NCBI RefSeq assembly: GCF_030265065.1
Contig: NC_080413.1
Span: 23,802,001 to 23,866,000, forward strand
DNA from: Corythoichthys intestinalis
Lineage: Eukaryota > Chordata > Actinopteri > Syngnathiformes > Syngnathidae
Direction of reading: 5' to 3'
Length of the DNA stretch: 64,000 nt
Positions 11,155 through 24,689 of this stretch are shown piece by piece. Positions within the stretch are counted from its first letter, which is position 1; every line of letters starts with the position of its first letter. The notes beneath the pieces are model-generated. The model made no database searches and was not told where the DNA came from. It saw only the letters and a program-made list of their open reading frames with translations. The position numbers and the translations under genes were made by a program.

Positions 11155-14100
11155 ATGGGTACTGCATTCGGATTCGGGTTAGTAGTGTTCCTGTTTCTTC
11201 CTTGTTGGTCTTCAATTGTTAAGAGTGATTCTGTCTTTTCCAGGTGGCTTTTTCTTCTTTGGTTATTAGGAAATGTGAATGCCCAGAAGACACCCTCCCC
11301 GCGTAAGGTTTAATTCTATAACTTTTTGGGGGGGAGAAATTGATAATATTTATGTTCTTAAATGATGCATATATCCTAGATATTGAAGCAGAATGTTTGG
11401 GAAATATCCTGCGAGTGGATGTTCGCCCACTCCCTGGGCAATTTCTTGAAGTTTCTGCTGTTGTTGGTAAGTTCTTGGTCAATTCTTGAGATTTTTGTAT
11501 TAAAACCCATGTAAAGTGAATTCTCGAATTTCTTAAATGATCAAAATTTACTCAAATTTGAAGAAAATTACTGACAAATTGTCTGTTTCAGGTAACTCTG
11601 CTGTTAAACTTACACGAAGTTTGGCAAAACGATGTGGTTTCAGTATGGTGCACAAACAAGGAACCATCGCGATCTACGCCTCCCTTTACAACTGTTTTGT
11701 TCGAAATGTCGTACGCACAATAAAATTCTCCAGCCGACGTGTGTGTATATGCATAGTTGCGCTAATTTAATTTTGTATTTTAGCGGACTGACCGCACAAT
11801 CGTGTTAAACCTGAGGCTCCATTCAAAGTCCATGGCTCAAGATGATGTGTACCAAGTGGCTGAAACCTGCAACTATATCGCGCAGGTCTCCAGGGAGATT
11901 ATCTGTGACCGCAACTACATGGAGGCAAGTGAATGCAACACAACTTTTAAAGGGGAGCGGGTTGAATCTGGGCTGCACGTGACCATCAAGGCTGGCACAT
12001 TGTGTCACTTCAGAGGGCAAAAGTAAAGATGGATGCTCACTCATACGGTGACCTCATTTCCAGGTGTCCGTGAAAAGGACCGTTCCACATGATTACACCC
12101 TGCCACGACGCAACATTGCCAAGGAGGTCAGACTAGCCCGCGGTCGGATGAACCTCTCCAGGAATGGTTGTTAAAATGTCTTGCTGTTTCACTTTTTTGC
12201 AGAAGCTTATCAACTCCAGATTCACAATCTCATCGCTGGTGTTCTTCACACCTGAGGAGAAAAAGATGACACTGCAGGAGGCCCACATAGCCGGCTACGG
12301 GGTCGCCAATACTGCCTCGAGGCTTGTTCTGCGAAGTGGCAAGACTGCATCTGAGACATATATACAACATGTAGGCAATGCAGCTTAATGCATTAGAGGC
12401 GCATTTTTTTTTTTTTTTTTTTTCTAAATGGAAGCTTAAGTGGCTATTGTGGATCAAATATCAACTGGGGTGGAATTTACCTAATTTTCTAGTTATTTTG
12501 GACCTGAAATTTGGGGAAAGCTTCAGGTGACTAGCAGAATTTAAGTGATTGAGTAATTTACTGAAATAAGACATTAATCGTAAATGGCATTGCCTGTGTT
12601 GGGTTTACTAATTGGTTGAAAAGCCTTAAAACCTCTCCCCTCTTACATCTGCAGGTAGCAGGAGTGCCCATGACTGTACTGCAAGCCGCTGCCATCTTTG
12701 AAAATAAGTGGTTCAAAAGCCAGATTGACGTAGCAGCTGCTTGTCCACAACTGGAAGGTAATGAAATGGCAACAATGTATAAAAAATACTTTGGAAATGC
12801 ACTTGTCTGTTATGATTATTATCGGGTAGCCAACTCGGTGTATAATTTATTCAAAACTGAATTGGGTACATATAAGCACATAGGAAAAGCAATAATCAGC
12901 AATGCATTTGAATACAAAATATGATAGAATTATATCTGTTGCCAAATTTTAAAAGGATATATATATATTAGGTGTGCTCATTTCACAAATGATCACTTAA
13001 GTATGAATTTGACAGAACACACATGAGTGAAAATGGAGCACACATAGAACAAGAAAACATTATATTTAACTTTTACTCTTGCTTCACTCAAATCTCTTAT
13101 CTCATGTTGTCTTCTGTTAGCACAGTGCTTCTGTTCTTACGCCCCCAGACGTAATGTTTCGCAATCCCCTCAGCTCTCTGCCACCACTGTAAATGGTATC
13201 ATTTGTCTATAAAATTCTATCAAATTTATTCTATTGTCTATAAAATCATAAGTACCTCTGCCTAACATTGTCCCTTTTTCCTATTGTAGGATAAAGTAAG
13301 ATGTATCAACTTTAATGTATAACTTAACTGTTTTGTAACGGAAGTCTTCAAACGCATAGTTGTCTGAATTAAAAAGTAGCATCCAAACTGTAAAAATACA
13401 CTCAATGTACATTTTTTGACCATTTTAAACTGAAATTTGCAACATTAACTCATGAGGACAGCTTGACTGTCATTGGACAAAAGGAAAATTTTGCTGCAGG
13501 CAGTATCAGCTCTTTTGCAATGGTTTGGGGTTATTTTACAATGCTCTGTTAACTAATGTAACGCTGACAAAGGACAAATGTTGGCAATATTTGGCACGTT
13601 TTCGTTAAACAGTCAAGCGGCTAATGAGATTGAGGTCTGATATATCTATAAAGTTTTAATCGATTTGGCTTCCCGCTATCTGCTACATATTTTGACACTT
13701 AAGTCTTTCCTCATGTCCCACTGTATTAAGTCAAAGCCAAACTGTGCATTCTTGGCAACCGGGGGGGGAGGTGAGGGCGATTGTCGTGACCCTCCCAAGC
13801 CGAACATGGCGCTTCTCGGGCAGACACGTGAGAACCAAAGACTGTGGGTTAGCTGTGTGAGCCTGGCCCGAAAACGGTGCACAGCTCTTCATATCTCTGC
13901 TGTGTGCTCTTGTTTGGTTCAAACACACTCTGAAAATGAGAGCACCAATGAGGGGGCACAACCCACTATTTGAGAAGTACTGCGTTAAGCGACAGTACCT
14001 CCTCGACCAACGAGTGGATTTCGTATTGTCATTGTTCCGTCAGCTCACTGGTCAAAAAGCAGGTTAGGCGGAGGAATGCAGTTCCCTGCATATTCTTGTA

Positions 14101-17100
14101 AAGTGCAATAGCATTATTTGTTTGTTCTACAAAAAAGACACTATTTTCAAGTTTGATAATAAGACAAGGGGAGTCCCTTGAAAGAAAGCCCAATAATGGA
14201 CGCGTACTTTTAATACCAGACAATTCAGTCATTTCCTGTGTTCCCTCTGTTCTAGGAAGCGTTTACTTCACACAGAACATGATCAGCTGGTTCCTGCCCA
14301 CACGCATCGACCCGCTCATTTCCTCTGGTCAGTTCAGACTCCTAGAGGTGCACATGGGAGTGGATGGAAAGAGATTGGACAGCGCCAAGATGGTGGCACG
14401 ACATATCAATATGACAGTTGATGACATGTACATCGTGCTTCATATTCCCATTGGGGCACCAGGCGGCTTTTTCACGGTCTGACATGGAAAAAAAATCCCT
14501 TGGTCTTTTGAGAGTAAGGCTAACTGTTGACGTTCCCCCAGAGTCAAGTCCGGGATAATGAATATTTGGTGAGTTATATGATTGAACCTATGCTTGAATT
14601 GCTGTGGCTTGAAGATGCCACCAATGAGGACACGAGCTACAAAGTGCTTTTTCCCATCATGACACCACCAGAGCCTCACCATTTTAAAGTGCAAGATGGT
14701 GAGTCTCATGATTGTTTTGACAATCTAAATAGCAATACATTAATTTTTACTATGTTCCAATTCAGACACTGTTCCAGAGGAGAAAGTGTTCAAAATAGCC
14801 ATTGGGCCTTTTGCATCGGATGTAGTTTTACTCAACATTACCTTCATTGACGGGGTGGTGTCGGTGGATGACTGTAATGAGCGAGGCTTCAATGTGCAGG
14901 AGCGCTACTCTCAGAGCAGCGGTTTGAAGTACATCTCTCTTAAAGTTCCCTTCACGGACCGGGCCGTCCAACAGACGGTCAGACTTTTTCTCGTACTATG
15001 GAATATACGTGATGCGTTTTATGAATTGTAATTTTTCTCACCAGAAAGGACCAGCGTTTACACTCTACTCGCTACAAATGACTTTTGGCTTCGGGGTCCT
15101 GCCCAAGTTTACGCCATTTTGTCACACTACTAAACTGGAAGCTAAATTGGCTGGCGTTGGTGAGTAGGGCCTAAACATGGCAACTGTTTTGAGGAAAATA
15201 ACAAGTGTAAATCATTTAATTACAATGTTTGCCACATTTCTATCAAAGAGCCTTTGATCGATTATTAAAAAAAAAAAAAAAAATACAAGAGTATAGTATT
15301 TTCCGCACTATAAGGCGCACCTAAAAGCCTTCAATTTTCTCAAAAGCAGACGGTGTGCCTTATACTCCGATGCACCTTAAAGTGCGGAAAATATGGTAGG
15401 TATAAGTGGCATTTCACCTTTTGAAATGTATTCATTCATGATAAAAAAAAGGTTGTGCTATAGTCCTGAGTACAATACAGAATCCTTGTTTTCCATTCCT
15501 CATCTAAAAATGGCAAATGTCCTATTTTTCAACTTGGTAACTTGAAGGCATGTTTAAATCTACAGCAGTTCTATTTGAAGACCCGACTGAACCCATACCT
15601 TCAGCTACCGGCGGCTGTGACAACAGGAACTTTTACATTCTTGTGCAATACGGATCACAAGGCAACAACTTCCAAACTCGTGTGGGAAAGCGCAGTTTGT
15701 CCCAGGCTCTGGCTGAGGAGTACGGCTTCAGCAGTAACAAAACGCACTTCAGTATAGTGGTGCCGTTTTCATCCCCTGACACTGTCTATGAGGCATGTAA
15801 TGTACCTTTTAAATCTAAGTAATTTACACTATGAACATTTGTGGAGTTGGTTACCAGAGGTGGGTAGTAACGTGTTACATGTACTCGGTTACATTTACTT
15901 TACTAACTTTTTGGGAAAAAATGTACTTCACAGAGTAGTTTTACCAAGCCATACTTTTTACTTTAGATTTGTGAAGGAAAATAACGCTACTTACTCCGCT
16001 ATTTTGGGCTAATGAAGTTAAGTTTTTCCCCCTCTTCTACACATTGGATTTATTTTTGCAAGCGATGCCAAGAGTAGCTATACCAATTTCACCAATGAGA
16101 CGCAACAATAATCACATAATTCCAATATACCAATCAGATGCAAGCTCGCCGTTCTATGATTACGCCAGCCTGTTCAATCATGTGGAGTCTTTGAAGCACT
16201 GTGAAAAATGTATTTGACATGGAGCGGTGCCTTCAACATGACTTGAAAGTGTGGATTTCCACCCTTTAGTTTTATTAACGCTGTTTAACCATGGAAAACG
16301 GGAGATATGATCATTTTAACTTCATAATAGTTAACTATGAAGGAACTTTCTTCCACTAGAAGGCAATCATGCTCTTTGGACAAAATAACTTTCAATTTTT
16401 TCCCCCTCGGCGGAATTCAATTAAAAAATTTGTTTGGCTTAATGTGGTTATATAACGGGTTAATGTACAGTATCATAAATATGTGCTGAGAAAAAAATAC
16501 CAAAAATGATCAAACAATGTAAGCAGTTACTTATTAGCTGAGTATTTTCACCAAATAATTCTTGTAATTGAGTATTTTTTTGGGTGAGTACTTGAGAATT
16601 ACTAGTATTCTTTTAAAGTAACACCCTCTCTTGAATTTTGTCCACTCTACCCACCTTTGTTTATCATGTTTTCACGCAACACTTTACCACATGCCTTGTT
16701 CACTGAGAACAGAAAAGGGCATCTCTAAACAATTCTCCAAAATTTCAAGCTTATTCTAGAATCTTCTTTTGAACCTTATCTTCCCAATTTCCCTTCTTAG
16801 GCTATTGAAGGGTCATCTATCCGAGGCAGACTTGACATCACATTGTTAAATCCAGACACCAAGCGCAATCTCAATGACTTCACTCTGACTTGTCTCTTTT
16901 ACACAAAACTCACAGGTTTGTTATGAATGGCAGGTAAACTCGGGGCAAAATAATCGAGGGTTTTTGTGTGTGTGTGTGTGTATAGCAAGTTTAAGTAGAT
17001 CATGAAGGAATAAACTTGTATTAACTCTAAATATTCACTTTTTGAGTAAGTCTCTTGTAAACTGACATTCATTGTTCTTTCAGAATGTTTTCCCAATGGA

Positions 17101-20100
17101 ACCATGACTGCTTTTGCAGTCAAACTGGAGTCTGTCCCCAGCATGAAACCTAGTCAGCTGACTCTCCTCGACCCAAAGTGTGGTCCGGTATACAGCAACG
17201 ACCGTTATGCCTATTTTGTCTTTACTGGCAGCACCTGCGGGACCACCAGGAAGGTAACGTCCTGACCTGACTGACCTTTACTACAAAACACTGAGCTAAC
17301 TTATTTCTGATCCCCCCCCCCCTTCCAGTTTGTTTCTAATGTAATGCTGTATGAAAATGAAATCGCCTTATCACCAGAATTTCAACATCAAAGAAATGGG
17401 ACTGATGAACCAGAATTTGAGTGAGTTACAGGACTTGAATTTATTTGAACCCCCATGCACATAAAGATGACTTAAGAGAACCTTCACTGTAACCTTGCAT
17501 AGTACATGATGGGTTATAGCTTGCCAAATTGACCATTAAAAAAATTGCAACATTAAGTAATAAAACGGATGTATTCTATACACGAGTCATAAAAATCTGA
17601 CAATCACTTATTTCTTTGTCGCCCCTTAAGTTTAAGGGTTTCATGTCACTATGTTGTCAACACGAGTCGCTCCGTGACCTTCCACTCCAGAGCTCGCAGG
17701 AATGATCCATATGCTGAAAATGGGAGAGGCCAACTGCAAGTGGTACTGAGGCTTTCAATGGGTATGTAACACAAGGATGTAGGTTTGCATTGGGACATAA
17801 CTCTACCAACTTTTCAGGGTGCTCAAATTGTCCCCACAAACTTTTAAGCAACCATAATTGCCTAATGACGTTATATAGGTAATTTAGATAATTTCCGTAT
17901 GTCGTAAGGATAGAATTGACCATACAGTTAAGTCAATTATTTTGATCATGTTCAGACTTATAATGACCATAGACTTCATAATGCATTCATAGGGGGGCCT
18001 ATCTCCGTCAAAGCTGACGGTGGAAACTGAGCTTTTTCTGTTAAATTCTTGTGAATAAAACATTAAATCCATGAATTCTTTATAGATATGGATGAAAAAA
18101 CTATTATTGGGTAAAAGCAGAAAAAACATGCAGTATTTTTTTTTACGTAAATGTCGAATGTGTCTTTTAAGTACACTGTGGCACAAGTCCACAACAAAGC
18201 TTTTTTCGTTTATTCTTGAGAATAAATGCTCAAATCCCTGAATTATAGATATGGACGTAAATCTCTTCTTGGTTAAAAGCAACAAAAAAAGTGCCGGTAG
18301 CATTTCTTTTACGTAAATATTGCGAACTATGATGCTAGTCAGTGAGGAAATTTGCGGTTGCCATATTGAAACTGAGTTTTTTTCCAGTTCTTGTGAATAA
18401 ATGCTTAAACCCCTGAATTCTTTCTAGATGGGACGTAAGGCTCGATTGTTAAATGCCGCAAAACCGTGCGGTAGCATTTTACGTAAATATTGTAAAGTAT
18501 AATGCCAATGCTATAGTGGCTAATTTCTTTTTTTTTTTTTTTTTTTTTTTTTCACGTTTCAAAATGCATGCATGGTACGAAATATATAATTACCTTGAAT
18601 CTTTGAACAAATCCCTTCTAAGACAATCCTGTTTGTATGCAGTACATATTTAGTACTTTTTTCAACCTAAATCCGGCATTATATCGCTGCATGTGAACGA
18701 CTGCTAATAAATGATGCGGAGGCATGACTCAGGCGAAAATGGCGAATGTGTCAAGTCAATACATTATGAAGTCTATGCAATGACCTTTTCACTTGGTGAA
18801 TGTGCTGGTCTACCCCACCCCCATTCAAACGCATGTTTGATTGGCTGATGAATTATTTAAAATTGTCATTTGCAGCCTATGTGGACATTTTAGATAATAC
18901 ACATTAATCATAATCGATGTTTTTTTAAGCTGCCCTTGTGGACAAAAGCAGTAGTGTTTTACCTGAAGGAAGGCTCAATTTTTATATTTAACTTTAGACA
19001 GTTGAGCAGTCTTAAGACGTTTATTTTTTGCATTCCTGTATAGTTCAGATTATTAACAAGTTTGTATTGTGTGAATATAATGTTCAAATATTGCTATTTT
19101 AATTTGCTAATAAAATCCAGACATGTTGTTTTTCAAAATGTATCATTACTTTGGAACTGTGTATCACCTGAACCAATACACGTGAAAATATAAGTCAATA
19201 CATTGATTTTACATTTATCATTTAGTCTATAAAGTTCAAATTTGTGGGTGAACAGGGGTCAGGACTACCTTTCTCAATCTTTGGTCTTATTAATGTCCTG
19301 GCCGCAGCAAAAAGTGTACATGCAGGTTATATTATTGAGACCAAACCTACGCCCTTGATGTAACCACTAGTATAGAAGATGTGCTCGCACTGTCTAAAAT
19401 GCTATTGCCCTCTGAGTATTTATGGAGGGAATGGTCAAACCTACAATGCATTTGGCAAGCTAATGCTACATTTCATTGTGTCCTTTTCTTAATGTTCCTG
19501 CGGTCACGTTAAACTTTGTGTACACAAGACATTTAACTGGAATAACACGGAGAGCAGAAATCCACCAAGGTCAAACATTCTTGAGCATGTACACCTGACT
19601 TGTTCCCAAACTCGTGACATATTTTATTGCACCATTTGGAGTTTATAAGAATTCTTGTGTACTAATCGGTGATTTACACTAGAGTACCATAAATGGCTTG
19701 ATGGGCATTTGCCTTATTGCTCAACAGTGTCTAAACTTGTTATCTATAAATATCTTGTTTGCTTGACTTAATCACTCGCTTTGTTTATAGATGATTCCTA
19801 CACTTCATTTTATGGCACCGCTGACTACCCAGTCTCAAAGTACCTGCAACATCCACTGTATTTTGAGGTAGCACTCATGAGATCAACCAACCCCAGAGTG
19901 TCACTGGAGCTGGAAAGCTGCTGGGCCACAATTGACAAGGAGAGAACATCTAAGCCAAGATGGAATCTGATCATAAATGGGTATATATAAACTGGTAGTT
20001 TGTGTTGTACAGTACTAATATAATTGATGGATGTCACTGTTAAAAACGGCTTTTGCATTACAGCTGTCCAAATCCAGTGGACCCAAACCAGGTGAGATTT

Positions 20101-20505
20101 CATTCCGTGTTGAAGGATGACAGAGTGGCATATCCATCCCATGTAAAACGGTTTGAGGTCCAAATGTTTGCTTTTGCGCAAGACAAGGACAACTTGAATA
20201 AGCAGGTATTTTATTCTCTAACCCCTGAATTGCAGAATTGCTCACACTAAGACTTGTCTGTCATTGCAGCTCTACGTCCACTGCGATGTAGAAATCTGTG
20301 ACCACCAGAATCGTCTGAGTGAAGTTTGTAAGAAAAGGCTATGTTACAGCCAAGACAACAGGATGAAAGGTGAGCCAAGATGTTCGTTTTGTAAAGCAAG
20401 TTTTCTAATTTTGGAATTTTCTTCCACGTCTTAGTTCAAAAGAGAGCCACTTCAAATGTTAAAGACCTTACACAAGTCTCCTCTGGATGCATTCACCTCA
20501 ACTGA
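11155..20505 (+). CDS. Egg-coat ZP-domain glycoprotein, gene 1 (ZPAX/ZP2-like)
   Basis: Twenty-one exons join without a stop into 901 codons: 11155-11177, 11244-11302, 11380-11466, 11592-11710, 11784-11924, 12064-12126, 12203-12370, 12655-12757, 14256-14476, 14542-14698, 14766-14977, 15045-15159, 15566-15792, 16801-16915, 17084-17253, 17329-17420, 17631-17761, 19791-19980, 20064-20205, 20270-20369 and 20435-20505. The protein starts with a signal peptide (MGTAFGFGWLFLLWLLGNVN), then about 580 residues of cysteine-containing modules, then a C-terminal ZP domain from about residue 604 (ECFPNGTMTAFAV, CGPVYSNDRYAYFVF, LESCWAT, YVHCDVEICD). ZP domains polymerise into the egg envelope outside the oocyte. 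Introns 5 and 13 have GC donors. AATAAA directly follows the stop. Length and layout suggest ZPAX; ZP2-type is the alternative. No transmembrane anchor is obvious. Confidence 0.9.
12758..14255 (+). other. Intron 8 of ZP gene 1, with dispersed repeat copy 2
   Basis: This is the second-longest intron of the gene. It contains the second copy of the unclassified repeat also seen at 2925-3190 (here about 13690-13990, ending 'ccactatttgagaagtactg'), including a G-run at 13762-13768. Nothing else was recognised. Confidence 0.6.
15294..15398. mobile_element. Short MITE in intron 12 of ZP gene 1
   Basis: It runs from TAGTATTTTCCGCACTATAA to the inverted AGTGCGGAAAATATGGTA. It is 105 bp long, with a 'ggcgcacc' stretch inside the left end. 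It belongs to the broad group of fish MITEs whose ends read 'ccg(g/c)actataag'. Confidence 0.75.
15855..16659. mobile_element. hAT-like MITE in intron 13 of ZP gene 1
   Basis: The inverted ends CAGAGGTGGGTAG and CTACCCACCTTTG enclose AT-rich DNA full of 'gttac' and 'agtaac' subterminal motifs. It makes up most of intron 13 (15793-16800). A truncated copy lies at 1282-1407. I found no clear target duplication. Confidence 0.7.
17772..19357 (-). mobile_element. hAT-type element in intron 17 of ZP gene 1
   Basis: The ends CAAGGATGTAGGTTTG and CCAAACCTACGCCCTTG are inverted copies. The flanks ATGTAACA (17764-17771) and ATGTAACC (19358-19365) form an 8-bp duplication with one mismatch. It belongs to the family of the element at 40730-41569, in opposite orientation, and is itself interrupted by another element at 17969-18777. 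Confidence 0.85.
17969..18777 (+). mobile_element. Nested element with internal tandem repeats
   Basis: The termini ATAGACTTCATAATG and CATTATGAAGTCTAT are inverted. The flanks TAATGACC and CAATGACC are a near-perfect 8-bp duplication. Inside are three diverged tandem units of about 175 bp (starting near 18013, 18190 and 18365). Each unit contains 'tcttgtgaataaa', 'tgaattct', 'tagatatgg' and 'acgtaaat'. A second member on the opposite strand lies in a matn3 intron at 56017-56941. Confidence 0.8.
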
Positions 20506-20511
20506 AATAAA
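20506..20511 (+). terminator. Polyadenylation signal of ZP gene 1
   Basis: AATAAA begins on the base immediately after the TGA stop (20503-20505), so the 3' untranslated region should be only about 15-30 nt. The same compact arrangement is known in other vertebrate ZP genes. Confidence 0.8.
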
Positions 20512-22200
20512 AGTTGCTTTTAAACATGACAAAGACTGTTAGATTTGTGTAATATTGGACATTTTGACTGTGACAATACAAAAATACCTTTTCAGAATTG
20601 ATAATACATTGTACTGTAGCCATTTGGGTGTGAATAACAAGATATCACTTCAGGAAAGCAATGCCAGTTTGGTTTTTGGCTGAGGTGCCCTTGAGCAAGG
20701 CACTTTTCCCTGCTATGCTCAAGTGCTAATGATTCTGTTCACTCTTTAATTTGTGTACTTTGTAAATTGTCCAAGTATGAACTAAGAATTCCCCCATCCA
20801 GGAATTTTAGTTGGTAAACTCTTTAAAATTCTGTCACTTTTAATTTTTTAAATACTTTAATACTCTGCATGCTCCACCAATGCCCTGATGAGGATACAGT
20901 GCCCTGACATTTTAACAGACTGCCCCAAAAAGCCTTTTATTCACTTCAATAGTGTTCTGGGCGAGTTCCCACGGCAGCAGCGCAGTTTCACTGAGCCTCT
21001 GTTAAAACTTCTAACCCACTTAAGACTTGTTACTAAAAGTGAAGGAGTTTACGGTTTTTGTTTCTGGTGCTGATTTGATGGGCCAAATGCTCCTTTATGT
21101 TCATGCGTGCCATGCATACATGAGCTTAAAACAAGTTACGTTTTAGGTTGGAAGTGGCAGTTGTGTGCAAAAGTGAAACTCTACAGCACCTTTTTAAACA
21201 ATTCATGGAAAATGAACATACCCAGGGTTCTCAGACCTGCTGCCCTTATCATTTAGCTTGGGCTTATTTTATCTATGAACTAGCATAAATTCTCAGCAGT
21301 GTTTGAAGGGTTAACCTTGATAATTGAAGTGCAATTCCAGTGACGCCTGGTACAAAAGTCTTTAAAAAGCTACTGTGGAGATGTTGACCAATGCAGTCAG
21401 TTTCAGGAAGTTTTTTTTTTTTGGCTGTGTACAGGGGCATCTGAGCCTCAAGTGAGTGTAACTATATGCAGAGAATTTTGCAATGCCCAAGAATAACAAG
21501 TCATTACTAAAGACATAACAGGGAGGGGACTGGGTCACTGCCAGACGCACATAGTAACCCTGATATCAAACGTTGAAATGATGCCGAATCAACATTCTGC
21601 TCAATCTTGTATCGTTGAATCGACGTTGACACCTGACATTGATTTGTCATCACTTTTGCACCCTGAATGTTGTTCCAACGTTGAAATCCTTACAAAACCT
21701 GAACGTCATTTCGAATATAATATTGGAACAATGCTGAATTAATGTTATGTTTTCCCTTCATTTTCAACCATGATGCTATAAATGCTTTCATTTATGCCCA
21801 TATTTAGAGGTCCGGGTTTATTTACAGACAGAAGAAAAAGCTAGGCTAACTAATAAAATATACATGAATGATAAAAAAAAAAAAAGTAATTTAATGAAAA
21901 AATCACTGCTAGATTTCAAATTTTAATTGAATCACAATAAACATTAACACTCAGTAAAGTTCAAACTTAAGCCTTATCAGTCTGACGAGCTTCACTGAGA
22001 ACTTTGCCACCAACGCAGTCTGGGGCATAGTGTAGCCACTTCTGCACAACAGCAAATGCATATTGTGACGCGTCCATCGCTACCTGCCTCTTCAGTGAAT
22101 CCGCAAAATACAAACAAATCGGCATTCACAATTAATTGATATCAAGGAATTCAAGCAGTTATCATAGTTTACCATCAGTATATTGTGGTGGAGTCTCTCA
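20512..22200. other. Intergenic DNA between the two ZP genes, part 1
   Basis: A short fragment 'gaggtgcccttgagcaaggc' near 20681 resembles a common fish SINE/LINE segment. At 21560-21740 there are repeated 'caacgttgaa' and 'gaacgtcattt' motifs typical of another fish repeat. No gene is supported. Confidence 0.5.
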
Positions 22201-22203
22201 ACC

Positions 22204-23245
22204 AGGGGTGAAAGTGGGCCAGAACGGTCAGGAACGCAGTTCTGGTATAAGATTCAGGGCAGGAACGTTGTTCCGGTATACGGTGCTTTGATTCCAAAAA
22301 TATGACAGTAACTGTCAAAACGCTATCAAAAAAAAAAAAAAAAAAATGCTAAGATGCCGCACATGCATTTAATCTCCAAGAAGAAAACAATCTACCCTCA
22401 TCAGATTTACATACACAAGTGTTTACAACAAGCATAATAAAGTGCTTGTGTAGCATAATCCGTTTCCACCGATATTATTTTATTCCACAGATGGCATGGA
22501 GGTTTCCCCAGCTGCTGCAGTTATGAGTCTGATGATGATGAGTCACATCAATGTGCAAATGCATGCAGCAAAGCAAAACGCATGGACTCATTTATCTGTT
22601 CAATTGGCTGACATACTGACATGTGATCAACAGAGATGGTCAGCTCTGATTGGTTCAAATGTGCATTTTTTCTTGAACAGCAAAAAAAGTTTGTTTTGAT
22701 GTGTTGTTGATGTGACAAAAAGGGCAATGCAACAGAAAAATTAGAAAATCTTTAAGAGCAAGGAAAGAGTTGAGGAGGCTTATTTATCATATTTAGTTTT
22801 ATTTGCTCTGATGGGGAGGTTCAGAACATCTTAGCGCTCAATGTGCACTTTGGACTTATATTTGTTAATTTATGTTAGGCTACTTATTCATTTCCTTATG
22901 ATTTAAAAAAGTCAATGTTTGCGTGATCTTCAAAATATATTCTATATCACTGCATGATATGTCATTTGTACTTATTTTTCTGAATAGGCTATATGTTATA
23001 TCTATTACTTAAAAAAATGTTTACCTTAACTTCAATTTTAATATACATCCTATGTTCTTAAGTAGTTAAAATTGAGATTTGGCATTTAGTATGTGAGGAA
23101 ATGAGGGAATACAATTTTGGATGAAAATCATGTTTTGTATGTATTTTTGAAATAACTGCCAAAAGTTTTCTTTGCGTTTCAGTAGTTTTCGGAGGTTAAC
23201 ACTACTCTTACCGGAGTAAAATTTTTGGCTCTACCCATCTCTGGT
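22204..23245. repeat. MITE-like repeat, ends uncertain
   Basis: It starts CAGGGGTGAAAGTGGGCC (about 22202), a sequence typical of a common fish hAT MITE, and may end at 'ctctacccatctctgg' near 23245, which resembles the end of the CAGAGGTGGGTAG family. The ends do not clearly match each other, so two different elements may be joined here. Confidence 0.4.
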
Positions 23246-23287
23246 CACCACTACAATTCACTCTCAAATAGTGTTCATATAGACATG

Positions 23288-24223
23288 TACTGTATTTTTC
23301 GGACTATGAGTCGTTTTTTTTCAGTTTGGCCCGGGGTGCGACTTATACTCAGGAGCGACTTATGTGTGAAATTATTAATACATTATATTTCACGTTATTT
23401 TGGAGTAACACTGATGGTTTGGTAAACTTGCATGTTCTTTATGCTACAGTTATCTGAATAACTTAATAGCTATTGGCCATGTTTGCGTTCTGCCATTGGC
23501 AATGTGTGTTCAATTGTATTATTGACTTTTTATATTGAAATGCATGCTTTTAGTTTGTGCTTTCACGCCCACGTGGGGGCGCACTCGCATTTGTTTACGT
23601 GAAGAGCGCTCACACGCCAGAAGACGGACAGCTACGCAGCTTTGAGCGGGCGAGTTAGCGTGAAAGACAGCTGCGAACCTATGTCTATTTTTTATGCTTG
23701 TAAAATATCTCCACAGCAGCAACACCCGTGTGTATCTTTTCTGTTTTCCGCCCGCATTTGGACACTTAGAGCCAGTTGTGTGGTTGTTTGAACGATGTGC
23801 TAATGCTAGCGAACGCATGCTAACCGTTTGTGTCATTGCTGTAATGGCACCAAATTATCATTTACGTTGATGCGAACCCGTGTGGTATCGAGGACGAAAT
23901 TGATTCAGCAAATTATACGGACATCCAGAATAGTCATTTGGGAGTTTATTTCGCTGTATAGCCAGGACCGAGCCATAGCGTCCTGGTGAGGACAGTATAT
24001 TCGCATTTCGTTGTTCATGCGCTGTACACTTATTCAGCATGTTCTTTATTGTATTTTTATATTAAATTGCCTTTCAAGATGACATCTGTTCTATGTGTTT
24101 GATTTTATCAAGTAAATTTCCCCCAAAAATGCGACTTATACTCCGGTGCGACTTCTCTTCGTTGGGCATTTTATGGCTGGTGCGACTTACTCTGGTGTGA
24201 CTTGTAGTCTGAAAAATACGGTA
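23288..24223. mobile_element. MITE with TACTGTATTTTTCGG termini
   Basis: The left end TACTGTATTTTTCGGACTAT and the right end AGTCTGAAAAATACGGTA are inverted copies. Subterminal 'gtgcgacttata' motifs recur near both ends. It is about 936 bp long. The interior 23560-24000 is richer in GC than its surroundings but shows no credible coding frame. Confidence 0.8.
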
Positions 24224-24511
24224 CTTTTTCTACTTTGTAGAAAAGTCTAGGTGAGTGCAAGCAACACCCACTAAGACCATCTCCAGTGGGCCACAAATAC
24301 AGACCCCTGGTTTAAACCCTCACATTCTACCCGAGTGGATAGTCTGATATATTTCCACAAGCATGATGCATTTAATGTTCCGAACATGAAATTGATTGGA
24401 AGACTAGTTTTATCATAGACAGGGTTAGGTGCACCATCCAAAATTTAGCTGAAGCCCATTTCTGATTTTTCAGTGGAAACACTATACCCCACCCCAAATG
24501 TGTAATCTCAA

Positions 24512-24675
24512 ATCAGAGGTCTCCACACCAGTCCTGGTTTATGTTACAACCAATCTAGCAGACAACAAATGAAGTTTCTGCTAAGTCATGAAGTGCCTGA
24601 CTGCAATCAACCGATTACACTTAAGACCAAATTGGTGAAAAGGTTGGAAGGAAATCCTGTACTGCCATGGAGAAT
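24512..24675 (-). repeat. Truncated hAT MITE (relative of 8003-8235)
   Basis: In reverse orientation it matches the MITE at 8003-8235 ('gaaatcctgtact', 'ttcaccaatttggt', 'gtaatcggttgattgcagtc'), but one end is missing. Confidence 0.7.
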
Positions 24676-24689
24676 GCTTTGAAGTCTTA

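Noticed and set aside
14153-14482. Single 109-codon gene
   Set aside because: It is exon 9 of ZP gene 1 with intron read-through at both ends.
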